Notes: a model not told the origin generated them from the letters alone. Positions 5,347 through 12,693 are shown, counted from the stretch's first letter. The stretch: DNA of 15,150 nucleotides from an uncultured Bacillus sp. (GCA_937894355.1 CALCRD010000318.1:1-15150), one strand, 5' to 3'. Translations and numbers: made by a program.

Positions 5347-6498
5347 TTAATACAACCTCTTGTATCCATCAAAGTGTTTTTTGTAGTAGTTGTCGTTGAC
5401 GTTGGTGATTCTGACGCCGCTGTTGTCGGCGTGGATGAATTGGCCTCCTCCTAGGTAGATTCCGAGATGGGAGATGCCTTTTTTGTATGTATTTTCGAAG
5501 AATAGTAAATCGCCTGGTTGTGGGTCGGCTACATAGTAGGAGCGGTCGTAATAACCGGCTGCTGTTAGACGATTAATTTGCTTTCCGGCTTGGTTGTAAA
5601 CGTAATAAATAAATCCGCTGCAGTCAAAGCCTGATGTGGTTGTGCCACCCCATAGGTAAGGAACGCCAATGACCGCTTTGGCTGCGTCGAGCAAGCTATT
5701 ACTGCCAGGAGTTTGCGGACCTGCTGATGGAGTTCCACTATTTGTTGTCACCTTTAAAACTTGTCCGACATATATTAAATCAGAGTGGAGATTATTAAGC
5801 GCTTTCAGACTACTTACCGTTGTATTGAAACGGAGGGCAATTCTGCCTAAAACATCTCCTTTGACCACGGTATACTCAGTGACATTAGTGGGTGGAGTTG
5901 GCGCAATAGGTTCAGCTGGCACCGTCACCACCGGAGTAGGAACTGGCACCACTGGAACAGGCACCACCGGAGCTGGAACCACTGGCACCACAGGAACAAC
6001 CGGAACAACCGGAACTGGCACAACTGGACTAGAAACCCCCGGTGCCGTCACCACAGGCCCATTAGGATCGCTTACTTTCAGCACATTACCCGGATAGATT
6101 AAATGCCCGGTTATATTGTTCCACCCCATCAGATTGGCCAGAGAGATGTTGTGTTGTTTGGCAATTTTACTCAAGGTATCGCCACGGACGACTGTATAAG
6201 TGTTAACGGTAATAGTAGGAGCGGGAATGGTTACACTAGGACTAGGAACGGTTACACCTGGACTCGGAGTCGGCGTTGGTGAGCTTGGTAGTGAGACTAG
6301 TAAGCTTTGATTAATAAAGATGAGATCTGAGCTTAGGTGATTGAGACTTTTCAACTGGCTTACAGTGGTATGATATTTTAGGGCGATAGCGCTGAGAGTG
6401 TCACCTTTTTGGACTATGTAGGAATCTGCAGAAGCCTGTACGCCGTAGGCAGTCGAAAGCACGGCAATAGTTGCTGCAGAAACAATTGCTTTTTTCAT
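5347..6498 (-). CDS. Secreted LysM-NlpC/P60 peptidoglycan endopeptidase
   Basis: The 383-residue protein should cleave peptide stems of peptidoglycan (D,L-endopeptidase, LytE/LytF/CwlS type) outside the cell. Order: signal peptide 1-24 (MKKAIVSAATIAVL, cleavage near ASA-D); LysM1 about 26-68; LysM2 about 99-142; a linker of Pro-Val repeats about 150-200; LysM3 about 208-250; NlpC/P60 domain about 268-383. The catalytic residues are visible: Cys293 in FDCSGF, His344 in SHLGIYLGGG and a third polar residue His356 in FIHA. I chose ATG 6498 because it begins the signal peptide and has a GAGGCGGTG site upstream; the longer reading to 6582 adds unlikely residues. An AT hairpin (6518-6543) lies in the leader. 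The gene is divergent from the 47-codon gene and converges on 4615-5034. Confidence 0.92.
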   Translation of the reverse strand: MKKAIVSAATIAVLSTAYGVQASADSYIVQKGDTLSAIALKYHTTVSQLKSLNHLSSDLIFINQSLLVSLPSSPTPTPSPGVTVPSPSVTIPAPTITVNTYTVVRGDTLSKIAKQHNISLANLMGWNNITGHLIYPGNVLKVSDPNGPVVTAPGVSSPVVPVPVVPVVPVVPVVPAPVVPVPVVPVPTPVVTVPAEPIAPTPPTNVTEYTVVKGDVLGRIALRFNTTVSSLKALNNLHSDLIYVGQVLKVTTNSGTPSAGPQTPGSNSLLDAAKAVIGVPYLWGGTTTSGFDCSGFIYYVYNQAGKQINRLTAAGYYDRSYYVADPQPGDLLFFENTYKKGISHLGIYLGGGQFIHADNSGVRITNVNDNYYKKHFDGYKRLY

Positions 6499-6517
6499 AT
6501 AATTTTTCACCGCCTCA

Positions 6518-6543
6518 AGAATTTTTATTGTTAAAAAAATTCT
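6518..6543 (-). promoter_or_regulatory. AT-rich leader hairpin of the wall hydrolase gene
   Basis: AGAATTTTT and AAAAATTCT pair across a short loop just upstream of the ribosome site, so the hairpin would lie in the 5' untranslated RNA. A possible promoter (TTGTCG, 17 bases, TAACAA) overlaps it. The function is unproven. Confidence 0.3.
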
Positions 6544-6605
6544 AGCAAAGCGACAAGTTTTTTCCTGTGAGAAAGGTCGCAATCACTCGGTTACTGTCGA
6601 ATTGT

Positions 6606-6658
6606 CAGGGAATTGTAAGTATTTTGTCATAAATTTTACAGGGAATTGACTTACAATT
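6606..6658. promoter_or_regulatory. Dyad plus direct repeats between divergent genes
   Basis: AATTGTAAGT (6611-6620) and ACTTACAATT (6649-6658) are perfect 10-bp inverted arms. CAGGGAATTG also occurs as a direct repeat at 6606-6615 and 6639-6648, 33 bases apart (about three helical turns). TTGACT (6646-6651), a likely -35 for the 47-codon gene, sits inside the right arm. This looks like an operator for a dimeric regulator. Confidence 0.5.
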
Positions 6659-6710
6659 GTATCGGTTATTTTATAGAATATAAGGGTGTTCGTTAAAAGG
6701 AGGTCTAGTG

Positions 6711-6854
6711 ATGACTACGAGTAGTGAAAAAGTTGAATCTTTCCAAAAGATTATTAAGAAAGCGTATGAGCGGGGAACAACCGAAAATGAAATAACGGTG
6801 GATAAGCTGCTTGAAGATATAATGAACGACTTGAAAAACATCATTTCTAAATAA
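6711..6854 (+). CDS. 47-residue hypothetical protein
   Basis: It starts MTTSSEKVESFQKIIKKAYE and ends NDLKNIISK. It is charged and predicted largely helical, with no signal peptide or membrane span, so probably a small cytosolic protein. The ribosome site is excellent (AAAAGGAGG at 6694-6702, eight bases before ATG), and TTGACT at 6646 gives a promoter. No family is recognised. Its start lies 212 bases from the divergent wall hydrolase start, with a dyad between them, so the two may be co-regulated. The PlcR-like gene converges on it from the other side. Its reality rests on the ribosome site and operator-like upstream region rather than on homology. Confidence 0.65.
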   Translation: MTTSSEKVESFQKIIKKAYERGTTENEITVDKLLEDIMNDLKNIISK

Positions 6855-6877
6855 ACAAAACCCGCCGAGTGGCGAGT
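6849..6877 (-). terminator. Terminator for the PlcR-like regulator gene
   Basis: On the minus strand ACTCGCC and GGCGGGT pair over seven positions (one G-T) around ACTC, followed by TTTTGTTTATTT. It lies about 150 bases beyond the regulator stop and abuts the stop of the 47-codon gene. Confidence 0.6.
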
Positions 6878-7024
6878 CTGTATCGATCTATTCTGAAAAA
6901 AGGCAAGGCGCAGCACCAGCTGCACCTTATGATGGCGATAATCCGCCACCGAAACTCCCCTAGGAAAACTCCGCGTTTTATCCAATCCCCATTTGCGCAC
7001 CTGCGCAATCAAAAATACCTTCAT

Positions 7025-7894
7025 TCATGACCATTCGGTAATCTTATTGCTAATAAAAGAAATATACTTATCGTCTTTTTGTAGTTCAAAGATGATTAAG
7101 GCCTTTTTCATACAGGCCTTGGCTTGGACAATATCACTTTGCAGCTCGAAATTATAGCCGATGTGGTAATGAAGCTCGCCTAATAAATAAAGATTATCGC
7201 GTTCTAAGCACCAATCAATCGCTTGTTTACAGCAGCTAGTTGAGTCTTGGTACTGACCTAGCCTAGTGTGAACTCGCGCTGTGCTGTAGAGCAACCGGCT
7301 CATAATCGTGTCATCGTTGTAGGTCGTGAACCCCTTAAGGGCATCGAGAGCAGGGACGTACACATTTAGAGCCTCTTGATAGTTCCTTTCCTCGAAAAAA
7401 ATAATCCCCTTCGATAACAGTATTTCAATTTCTTTCTCGGTCCAGACTTTATCATAGGTGAGGGCAATCGCCTCATCTAACAGGGCAAACGCTTTTTCTT
7501 TGCGTTTATGTAATTCGTATTGATAAATCCCCTTATGCCAAAGCAGCAGCTGCATATTACGGCGGTTCTGCGTGAACAACGGATTCTTTTCTTCTGTTTT
7601 AACAATTTCCCGCATCACTACATAATCAAGGCTACGGCGGGCCAGCTTTAACTGCCGACCGACTTCGAGAACATAATCGAGTCGTGGTGTGGTGCCAATG
7701 TCAAAGAAATAGTTCACATCAACGCCAAGCCGCTCCGAGATAAAATAAAGCGTCGAAGCATAAGGATAAACGTCGCCCTTTTCAATTTTACTAATTTGGG
7801 CTTGGGTACATATATCTCGAGAAAGCTCACGCTGGGAAAGTCCCAGTTGTTTGCGGAGCTCCTTTATCTTGTTACCAATGGCCAAAAAGTCCAA
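7025..7894 (-). CDS. PlcR/NprR-like HTH-TPR transcription regulator (RRNPP family)
   Basis: RRNPP regulators bind short re-imported signalling peptides through C-terminal TPR repeats and switch DNA binding by an N-terminal HTH. The 289-residue product has an HTH at about 8-63 (IGNKIKELRKQLGLSQRELS, then AQISKIEKGDVYPYASTLYF), close to PlcR in layout and in the RIESGAVYPS-like segment. Tetratricopeptide-type helices follow to the end (e.g. YSTARVHTRLGQYQDSTSCC; GELHYHIGYNFEL), with the tail ISNKITEW resembling the PlcR end VNKISRL. PlcR is about 285 residues. I chose TTG 7894 since AGGTGA lies five bases upstream; GTG 7903 is the alternative. The divergent 39-residue peptide gene at 8341 is a likely cognate signal. 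Targets are unknown. Confidence 0.85.
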   Translation of the reverse strand: MDFLAIGNKIKELRKQLGLSQRELSRDICTQAQISKIEKGDVYPYASTLYFISERLGVDVNYFFDIGTTPRLDYVLEVGRQLKLARRSLDYVVMREIVKTEEKNPLFTQNRRNMQLLLWHKGIYQYELHKRKEKAFALLDEAIALTYDKVWTEKEIEILLSKGIIFFEERNYQEALNVYVPALDALKGFTTYNDDTIMSRLLYSTARVHTRLGQYQDSTSCCKQAIDWCLERDNLYLLGELHYHIGYNFELQSDIVQAKACMKKALIIFELQKDDKYISFISNKITEWS

Positions 7895-7938
7895 ATAAAT
7901 CACCTGTTTCTTTAAGCTAGGGTTTGTTAAAGAGGCCT

Positions 7939-8068
7939 GTTGATTTCCGCTCCAGGTGCGAGCGGTTCGCGGGGCGGGCGGTGAGCCTCCACGTCGCTCA
8001 CGCTCCTGCGGAGTCTCACCTGTCCCGCTGCTCCCGCAGGAGTCTTCGCACCCTCCGCTCCAATCAAC
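7939..8068 (+). repeat. 130-bp palindromic repeat, copy 1
   Basis: It begins GTTGATTTCCGCTCCAG and ends CCGCTCCAATCAAC. The centre folds as GGTGAG (7980-7985) with CTCACC (8015-8020). Copies 2 and 3 have GGGGAG with CTCCCC at this stem, a compensatory change. Much richer in GC than its surroundings. Confidence 0.85.
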
Positions 8069-8313
8069 ATAAGTGTACAGTCACAAAAACGACCATTACA
8101 TAGCCAGAAACTATATAAATAACACTATAGGTTTGGTTTTCCACCTCAATTTAACCAGCAACATTCCTATATATTCTTATAGTTATAATTTTACATATAT
8201 ATACAAGGAAATTAAAGTAAATTATCGAAAAACTGGTCGAAATGACTGAATATCGGGAAATAGCCCTTTACCTATTTATGTTTTAATAAAGGCAGAAGTT
8301 AGTTCACTTCAAA

Positions 8314-8337
8314 TATGAGTAGTAATTGGAGGTCATA
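8314..8337. promoter_or_regulatory. TATGA-N14-TCATA dyad over the peptide gene ribosome site
   Basis: TATGA (8314-8318) and TCATA (8333-8337) flank a spacer containing TTGGAGG, the ribosome site. The same arms with the same 14-base spacing occur before module 1 (8784-8807). Could be a regulator site or RNA structure; short arms make chance possible. Confidence 0.3.
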
Positions 8338-8340
8338 GGA

Positions 8341-8460
8341 ATGAAGAAACGCCTGTTTACAACAGTAGCCATTATGACGTTATTTTTGGGTGCGGGACTG
8401 GCGACCAGTCATGGACATCCGGGACCGATTCATACAGACGAGCTACCTTCTGTTTATTAA
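8341..8460 (+). CDS. Small secreted peptide, candidate PapR-like signal precursor
   Basis: The 39-residue product starts MKKRLFTTVAIMTLFLGAGL, a basic then hydrophobic export signal, and ends HGHPGPIHTDELPSVY. PapR, the PlcR signal precursor (48 residues), has the same layout and matures to C-terminal heptapeptides such as ADLPFEF; DELPSVY shares the acidic-Leu-Pro core and aromatic end. TTGGAGG lies about nine bases before the ATG. A terminator at 8518-8549 makes it a single-gene unit. It is divergent from the PlcR-like gene rather than downstream of it as papR is. The coding call rests on the ribosome site, signal peptide and terminator; the signalling role is inference. The alternative is an unrelated small exported peptide. 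Confidence 0.75.
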   Translation: MKKRLFTTVAIMTLFLGAGLATSHGHPGPIHTDELPSVY

Positions 8461-8517
8461 CTAGTTTGTTCTAGGTTCATACTCATTTTGAGACTTGAAC
8501 AATTAATCTCCTTTCTA

Positions 8518-8549
8518 GTCATCTCGGTTTACTCGGGGTGACCTTTTTT
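8518..8549 (+). terminator. Terminator of the secreted peptide gene
   Basis: GTCATCTCGG (8518-8527) pairs with CTCGGGGTGAC (8532-8542) using G-T pairs, followed by CTTTTTT. Confidence 0.75.
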
Positions 8550-8607
8550 CCTGTTTTTTTAAAGAATGTTATACTCCGAACATGATATAAAGCGACTAGA
8601 ATTCGCT

Positions 8608-8642
8608 AAAAAGCCTCTAATAGAAATATTGGGGCTTTTTTT
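8608..8642 (+). terminator. Second terminator-like hairpin
   Basis: AAAAAGCCTC (8608-8617) pairs with GGGGCTTTTT, followed by more T residues. It may back up the first terminator, act on the minus strand, or end a small RNA. Confidence 0.7.
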
Positions 8643-8776
8643 GTTATGAAATTACTGCACTTAGGGCTACTTGCATTATAGTTGGATATTAACAAATAAA
8701 AATGCGGTATTTTTCTAAAATAGTGAGTGAATTAATGAGGAGAAAGAATACTTCCAATATTAAAATAAATGTTGTT

Positions 8777-8814
8777 TAATTACTATGATGGAATGAATAA
8801 TGTCATAGGAATTA
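8777..8814. promoter_or_regulatory. 12-bp dyad upstream of module 1
   Basis: TAATTACTATGA (8777-8788) and TCATAGGAATTA (8803-8814) match at 11 of 12 positions across 14 bases. It overlaps a TGTTnTTTAATT motif (8770-8781) also found before modules 2 and 3. Likely operator. Confidence 0.5.
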
Positions 8815-8877
8815 AACAGGTTAAAAAAATATAAATCATTCACCAGATTCATGATGGGCATGGGGGTTGGAGGAAAT

Positions 8878-9600
8878 ATGGAAGAGGAAATAAATCTAAG
8901 TGAGCTATTTCAAATCTTACGGAAAAGGTTAGCGTTGATCATAGCCATCACTTTTACGGCTACAGCTATTGGGGCAATCGTTAGTTACTATTATTTGACT
9001 CCGAGTTATCAGGCTTCAACAACAATATTAGTGAATGAATCAAAAAACAATCAAAACATTGTTTCATCGGAGGCGACTGTAACCAACGAAACGGTTATGG
9101 CGACCTATTATAAAATCATTAAAAGCGAAGCGATTCTTAGTATTGTAAATGAAAAGTTAGTTACACCTTTTACAACTAGGCAGTTAAAAGGAATGATTAC
9201 TGTTGGTGGTGAAGACGATCAAGTTATGACACTAAGCGTTGAAGATACCGATCCTGTTAGGGCAGCAAAAATCGCCAATATGACGGCCAGTGTATTTGAA
9301 AATGAAATTGTGAAAATCATGAATGTTGATAATGTAAGTATCCTTGATAAAGCACCGGAAAAAGGCGATTTTTATCCAGTATCACCAAAACCACTTCTGA
9401 ACACGGCTATTGCTACTGTTGTCGGGTTAATGGTTGCTGTTGGATTAGCTTTTCTTTTGGCCTATCTTGATAACACAATAGACAGTGAACAGGAAATGGA
9501 AAAAATACTCAATATACCGGTCCTTGGAGTCGTTTCGGCCATTGATGAACCGAAACAGAAGTTATTTGGTAAGGTAAAAGGAGAGTCATTACGTGTTTAA
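8878..9600 (+). CDS. Wzz/YveK-like chain-length and kinase modulator, module 1
   Basis: A 240-residue membrane protein of the capsule/exopolysaccharide co-polymerase family (YwqC/TkmA, CapA, EpsA type). It has a short cytoplasmic start, span 1 at about 18-40 (LALIIAITFTATAIGAIVSY), an outside domain, a proline-bearing stretch (YPVSPKPLL), span 2 at about 175-197, and a cytoplasmic tail that in this family activates the BY-kinase. I chose ATG 8878 because GGAGG (8869-8873) precedes it and both paralogues start at the same MEExIxL sequence; the upstream ATG 8851 lacks a ribosome site. The stop overlaps the kinase start by eight bases. It shares EIVKIM and VDNVSIL with the module 3 copy; module 2 differs there. 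Confidence 0.9.
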   Translation: MEEEINLSELFQILRKRLALIIAITFTATAIGAIVSYYYLTPSYQASTTILVNESKNNQNIVSSEATVTNETVMATYYKIIKSEAILSIVNEKLVTPFTTRQLKGMITVGGEDDQVMTLSVEDTDPVRAAKIANMTASVFENEIVKIMNVDNVSILDKAPEKGDFYPVSPKPLLNTAIATVVGLMVAVGLAFLLAYLDNTIDSEQEMEKILNIPVLGVVSAIDEPKQKLFGKVKGESLRV

Positions 9601-10285
9601 GAAAAATCATAAACATAGCCAAAAACGTTGGTTAATCACAGAAATAGATGCCAAATCACCTGTATCCGAACAATATCGAACCATTCGCACGAATATCCAA
9701 TATTCGGGTGTAGACCAATTATTTAAAACGATTATGGTGTCATCAGCGTTACCAGAGGAAGGGAAATCAACGACTGCATCTAATCTAGCCGTCGTATTTG
9801 CCCAGCAGGGGAAAAGGGTGTTGCTGGTTGATGCCGATATGCGGAAGCCGACCCAGTATTATACGTTTAACACGCAAAACCTAGTAGGATTAACGAATGT
9901 ATTAACAAGGCAAACCAATTTAACTGAGGCGATGGTCAAAACAAAGTTGGATAACCTGTATGTACTACCAAGTGGTCCAATTCCGCCAAATCCTGCAGAG
10001 TTGCTAGGATCAGAGTCAATGCTTGATTTTGTTGAATTAGCTACCAAGGATTTTGACCTAGTGTTATTCGATACACCGCCTTTACTAGCAGTAGCAGATG
10101 CGCAAATCTTGGCCAATATTTGTCAGGGAAGTATTCTTGTTTATAAAAGCGGAAAGACAAAGATTGACAAGGTTGCCAAGGCAAAAGATATGCTTGTCGC
10201 CGCAAAAGGGAAATTGCTAGGAGGAATATTAAATAATAAGAAAATGGAAAAGTCGAATTACTATTATTACTATGGTGAGGAATAA
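9593..10285 (+). CDS. BY-type protein-tyrosine kinase, module 1
   Basis: A 230-residue cytoplasmic autokinase of the CapB/YwqD(PtkA)/EpsB family that phosphorylates its own C-terminal tyrosines and, in relatives, sugar enzymes such as UDP-glucose dehydrogenase. Visible features: EQYRTIR (E26, R29, R32; the EX2RX2R ring-assembly motif), Walker A ALPEEGKST (52-60), Walker A' LLVDADMRKP (77-86), Walker B LVLFDTPP (156-163) and a C-terminal cluster of five tyrosines (223-227). The start is GTG with AAAGGAGA about nine bases upstream, overlapping the modulator gene, so they are translated as a pair. A terminator at 10321-10380 closes the unit, so it has no phosphatase gene of its own. Confidence 0.93.
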   Translation: MFKKNHKHSQKRWLITEIDAKSPVSEQYRTIRTNIQYSGVDQLFKTIMVSSALPEEGKSTTASNLAVVFAQQGKRVLLVDADMRKPTQYYTFNTQNLVGLTNVLTRQTNLTEAMVKTKLDNLYVLPSGPIPPNPAELLGSESMLDFVELATKDFDLVLFDTPPLLAVADAQILANICQGSILVYKSGKTKIDKVAKAKDMLVAAKGKLLGGILNNKKMEKSNYYYYYGEE

Positions 10286-10320
10286 GTGAGAGTTTGGTTT
10301 CCATAAATCAGTTAATGATC

Positions 10321-10380
10321 AATATCTAATGAATGCTTAGGTGTTAAGTCACAGAGCATTTAATTAGGTATTATTTTTTT
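10321..10380 (+). terminator. Terminator of module 1
   Basis: AATATCTAATGAATGCT (10321-10337) pairs with AGCATTTAATTAGGTATT (10355-10372), followed by ATTTTTTT. The stem starts like that of module 2 (ATCTAATGA). Confidence 0.8.
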
Positions 10381-10447
10381 GCACTGTTATACGAGAAAGT
10401 TGGTTTCACGTTTGCTGTGGGAATTTAACAATAATGAACCACTTTCG

Positions 10448-10480
10448 CATCTTCATTATATTAAAAGATGACCTTTTTTC
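10448..10480 (+). terminator. Terminator-like hairpin between modules 1 and 2
   Basis: CATCTT (10448-10453) and AAGATG (10465-10470) precede ACCTTTTTTC. The segment GATGACCTTTTTTCC closely resembles the end of the peptide-gene terminator at 8537-8551. Confidence 0.4.
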
Positions 10481-10773
10481 CTTATTCAAAATAAAAACAT
10501 TATATTCTAAAAACAGTCTGTTGCTTTAAGGCTATTGTTAAACTATTAACCACTTTGAAACCTCACGGTTTTTTCGTAAGAAAAATAAAACCTAATAAGC
10601 CCCTTAACTAGGCGTTATAAGTCAATAACCGTTCAATTGTTCCTAAAAAAACTTTTGTGATTCTTGTATAAAGTAATGAAATTTTTAGTGTATAAAATAG
10701 AAATATTTTCCTACAATAGTACCGTAATTACAAAATTGAAAAAATTCTTCCAATTTTGACAAAAAGGGTGTTT

Positions 10774-10800
10774 AATTATGTAGGGTGTTTATACATAATT
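10774..10800. promoter_or_regulatory. 9-bp perfect dyad upstream of module 2
   Basis: AATTATGTA (10774-10782) and TACATAATT (10792-10800) are separated by nine bases. The halves contain TATGTA and TACATA, matching PlcR-box half-sites (TATGNA/TNCATA) but with a nine-base instead of a four-base spacer. The left arm continues the shared TGTTTAATT motif (10769-10777). Confidence 0.5.
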
Positions 10801-10861
10801 TTCTAGAACCTTTTTTACTTATGGGCTTTGTTAATGTTCAATATCGAATTTATTGAACATA

Positions 10862-10991
10862 GTTGATTGGAGCGGAAGGCACGAAGACTCCTGCGGGAGT
10901 ACGGGGCAGGGGAGACTCCGTAGGCGCAAAGCGTCAAGAAGGCTCCCCGCTACCGCCCGCGGAAAGCGAAGTGCCTGCAGCGGAAATCAAC
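10862..10991 (-). repeat. 130-bp palindromic repeat, copy 2 (inverted)
   Basis: It has the same length and ends as copies 1 and 3 but the opposite orientation. The central stem is GGGGAG (10909-10914) with CTCCCC (10943-10948). It lies between the shared upstream motif and the module 2 start, lengthening that leader compared with modules 1 and 3. Confidence 0.85.
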
Positions 10992-11076
10992 GGCCAGGTC
11001 TAATACATAAATAATCACTATACATAATAATAGGAAATTACAGGAAATAAAAAAGTTTTCGGGGGATCAATACAAT

Positions 11077-11817
11077 ATGGAAGAAACGATTAGTTTAAAA
11101 GACTTACTAGGAACATTGAAGAAAAGATTAGTACTCATTATTATTCTGGCAACAACAGCAGTTCTGATCAGTGGGGCAGTCAGCTACTATTATTTGACAC
11201 CAACTTATCAGGCGAAAACGCAATTATTCGTTAATCAAGAGAAAACAGGCCCTAATTACGTTACAGGTGATATACAAACGAGTTTACAATTAATCGGCAC
11301 TTACATGGAACTGATTAAAGGTTCGGGAATTTTGGAGACTGTCATTGAGAAACTGGATTTAGATATGACAGCAACGCAACTTAGCAGCAAAATTACAGTA
11401 TCGAACCCAAAAGGTACGCAACTGATTGATATCGTTGTTCAGGATGGCAGCGTGTCACAAGCAGCTCAGATTACCATCACGTTAGCTCAAGTATCTGAAA
11501 AGAAAATAAATAAAATGATGGATGTAAACAACATCAAAGTGATCGATAAAGCAACATATTCAAAAACTCCGATTGGACCGAATCCACCATTGAATATGGC
11601 CATCGCCCTTGTGGTAGGTTTAATGGCCGGTGTCGGTATCGCTTTCTTATTAGAATATATGGATAATACCGTAAAGACCGAGCAAGATATAGAAAACATC
11701 CTGGGTATTCCTGTATTAGGAGTCATTGCTCAAATGGATCAAACTAAAACGAAAAAGCCTAAACGTAATCTGTTTGCAAATAAATTCAAGAAAAGTGGTG
11801 ATTCTGTTGAATTTTAG
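11077..11817 (+). CDS. Wzz/YveK-like modulator, module 2
   Basis: A 246-residue paralogue of the module 1 and module 3 modulators. It starts MEETISLKDLLGTLKKRL; span 1 at about 18-40, outside domain 41-172, proline stretch IGPNPPLN before span 2 (about 173-193), then the tail LEYMDNTVKTEQDIENILGI and a basic end rich in lysine. The outer helix region (130-155: QITITLAQVSEKKINKMMDV) differs most from the other copies, so it may assemble separately. The start is ATG 11077 with a weak GGGGGA site. The stop overlaps the kinase TTG start by 11 bases, as in module 3. Confidence 0.9.
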   Translation: MEETISLKDLLGTLKKRLVLIIILATTAVLISGAVSYYYLTPTYQAKTQLFVNQEKTGPNYVTGDIQTSLQLIGTYMELIKGSGILETVIEKLDLDMTATQLSSKITVSNPKGTQLIDIVVQDGSVSQAAQITITLAQVSEKKINKMMDVNNIKVIDKATYSKTPIGPNPPLNMAIALVVGLMAGVGIAFLLEYMDNTVKTEQDIENILGIPVLGVIAQMDQTKTKKPKRNLFANKFKKSGDSVEF

Positions 11818-12514
11818 AAAAAAACCACAAAAAGCAGTATATAACCATCAACAGCGTACACTCATCACCTTAGATAACCCGAAGGCGTCAATTTCGGAAC
11901 AATACCGAACCATTAGGACGTCTATCGAATTCACGGCCGTGGACCAAGAAATTAAAACGATTGTGGTAACTTCTTCAGAGCCTGGTGAAGGAAAATCGAC
12001 GACTGTAGCTAATTTGGCGGTTGCATTCTCTCAGCAAGGCAAAAAAGTGTTGGTTGTTGACGCCGATTTGCGCTTACCAACAGTTCATTATACCTTTAAA
12101 GCTCCTAATATGATGGGGTTAACAAATGTGTTAACAAAACAAAAAACTTTTAATCAAGCCGTATTCCAATCAGAAATTAAGAACCTCGATATTCTTGCCT
12201 GCGGTCCGATTCCGCCGAACCCATCCGAGTTAGTCGGATCGCAACAGATGCGTGAATTACTGGCTATGGTGGTAGAAGAGTATGATGTTGTTTTATTTGA
12301 TACGCCACCAGTACTGGCAGTAGCTGATGCGCAAATTCTTGCTAATTATTGTTCAGGAAGCGTCTTAGTTGTTTCAAGTGGCAAGACCGACACTGATAAG
12401 GTGGCCAAGGCCAAAGAAATGCTAGAAGCGGCAAAAGGAAAACTGCTTGGTGCAGTGTTAAATAATAAGAAGATGGATAAAACCAACTATTACTATTATT
12501 ATGGAGCAAACTAA
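11807..12514 (+). CDS. BY-type protein-tyrosine kinase, module 2
   Basis: 235 residues when started at TTG 11807 (MNFRKKPQ). This start has GGTG six bases upstream and gives the same 11-base overlap and RKKP opening as module 3; the longer reading from 11726 runs antiparallel to family expectation and is rejected. Motifs: EQYRTIR (E31, R34, R37), Walker A SEPGEGKST (57-65), A' VLVVDADLRLP (81-91), Walker B VVLFDTPP (161-168) and five tyrosines at 228-232. The A' motif has Leu90 where the other two kinases have Lys. A terminator follows at 12541-12589. The partner is the modulator just upstream. Confidence 0.92.
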   Translation: MNFRKKPQKAVYNHQQRTLITLDNPKASISEQYRTIRTSIEFTAVDQEIKTIVVTSSEPGEGKSTTVANLAVAFSQQGKKVLVVDADLRLPTVHYTFKAPNMMGLTNVLTKQKTFNQAVFQSEIKNLDILACGPIPPNPSELVGSQQMRELLAMVVEEYDVVLFDTPPVLAVADAQILANYCSGSVLVVSSGKTDTDKVAKAKEMLEAAKGKLLGAVLNNKKMDKTNYYYYYGAN

Positions 12515-12540
12515 GCTAAACATACTACGCTAGCTAATGA

Positions 12541-12589
12541 TTATCTAATGAGTACAGGATGCGTTGTGTTCATTAGATATTTGTTTTTT
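12541..12589 (+). terminator. Terminator of module 2
   Basis: TATCTAATGA (12542-12551) and TCATTAGATA (12570-12579) are perfect arms, followed by TTTGTTTTTT. Confidence 0.8.
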
Positions 12590-12693
12590 AGATAGAATCC
12601 GATGAACGTTAGTGATTTTTTCACTATTAACTATATTGTTATTCTCGGTATACTGTTCGTAGAGTAAAAGAAAAAGCTGTTTTAAACTAGGCC

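Larger units (their letters stand above)
7895..8340. other. Divergent intergenic region of regulator and peptide genes
   Basis: It contains a 130-bp palindromic repeat (7939-8068) and an AT-rich part (8090-8300) that should carry the peptide promoter. No convincing -35/-10 pair is seen. No other gene is seen. Confidence 0.5.
8461..8877. other. Region between the peptide gene and module 1
   Basis: Two terminators (8518-8549, 8608-8642) and a dyad (8777-8814) are seen. The stretch between the terminators is too short for a gene, though a small RNA could end at the second one. The module 1 promoter is not obvious. Confidence 0.5.
10286..11076. other. Long spacer between modules 1 and 2
   Basis: It contains the module 1 terminator, a second terminator-like hairpin (10448-10480), a dyad (10774-10800) and a 130-bp repeat (10862-10991). 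A stretch near 10621-10660 resembles 12837-12875 before module 3 (both contain AGTCAATAACC), so the spacers seem to have been duplicated with the modules. No gene is seen. Confidence 0.6.

Noticed and set aside
5162..5454. Several short frames on both strands
   Set aside because: They overlap the repeat array, a strong terminator and the end of the wall hydrolase gene; no support for coding.
5669..6097. 142-residue plus-strand frame rich in Gly-Thr
   Set aside because: It is the antisense of the Pro-Val linker and LysM regions of the wall hydrolase.
6671..7024. Minus-strand frame starting right after the PlcR-like gene, considered as its signal peptide gene
   Set aside because: The N-terminus (MKVFLIAQVRKWGLDK) is too charged for an export signal, no ribosome site precedes it, and it runs antisense through the 47-codon gene and over a terminator. 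The peptide at 8341 fits far better.
9859..10304. Minus-strand frames within kinase 1
   Set aside because: Antisense shadows of a conserved kinase with intact motifs.
11726..11806. N-terminal extension of kinase 2
   Set aside because: It lies within the modulator gene in another frame, has no family match, and TTG 11807 has a ribosome site and matches module 3.
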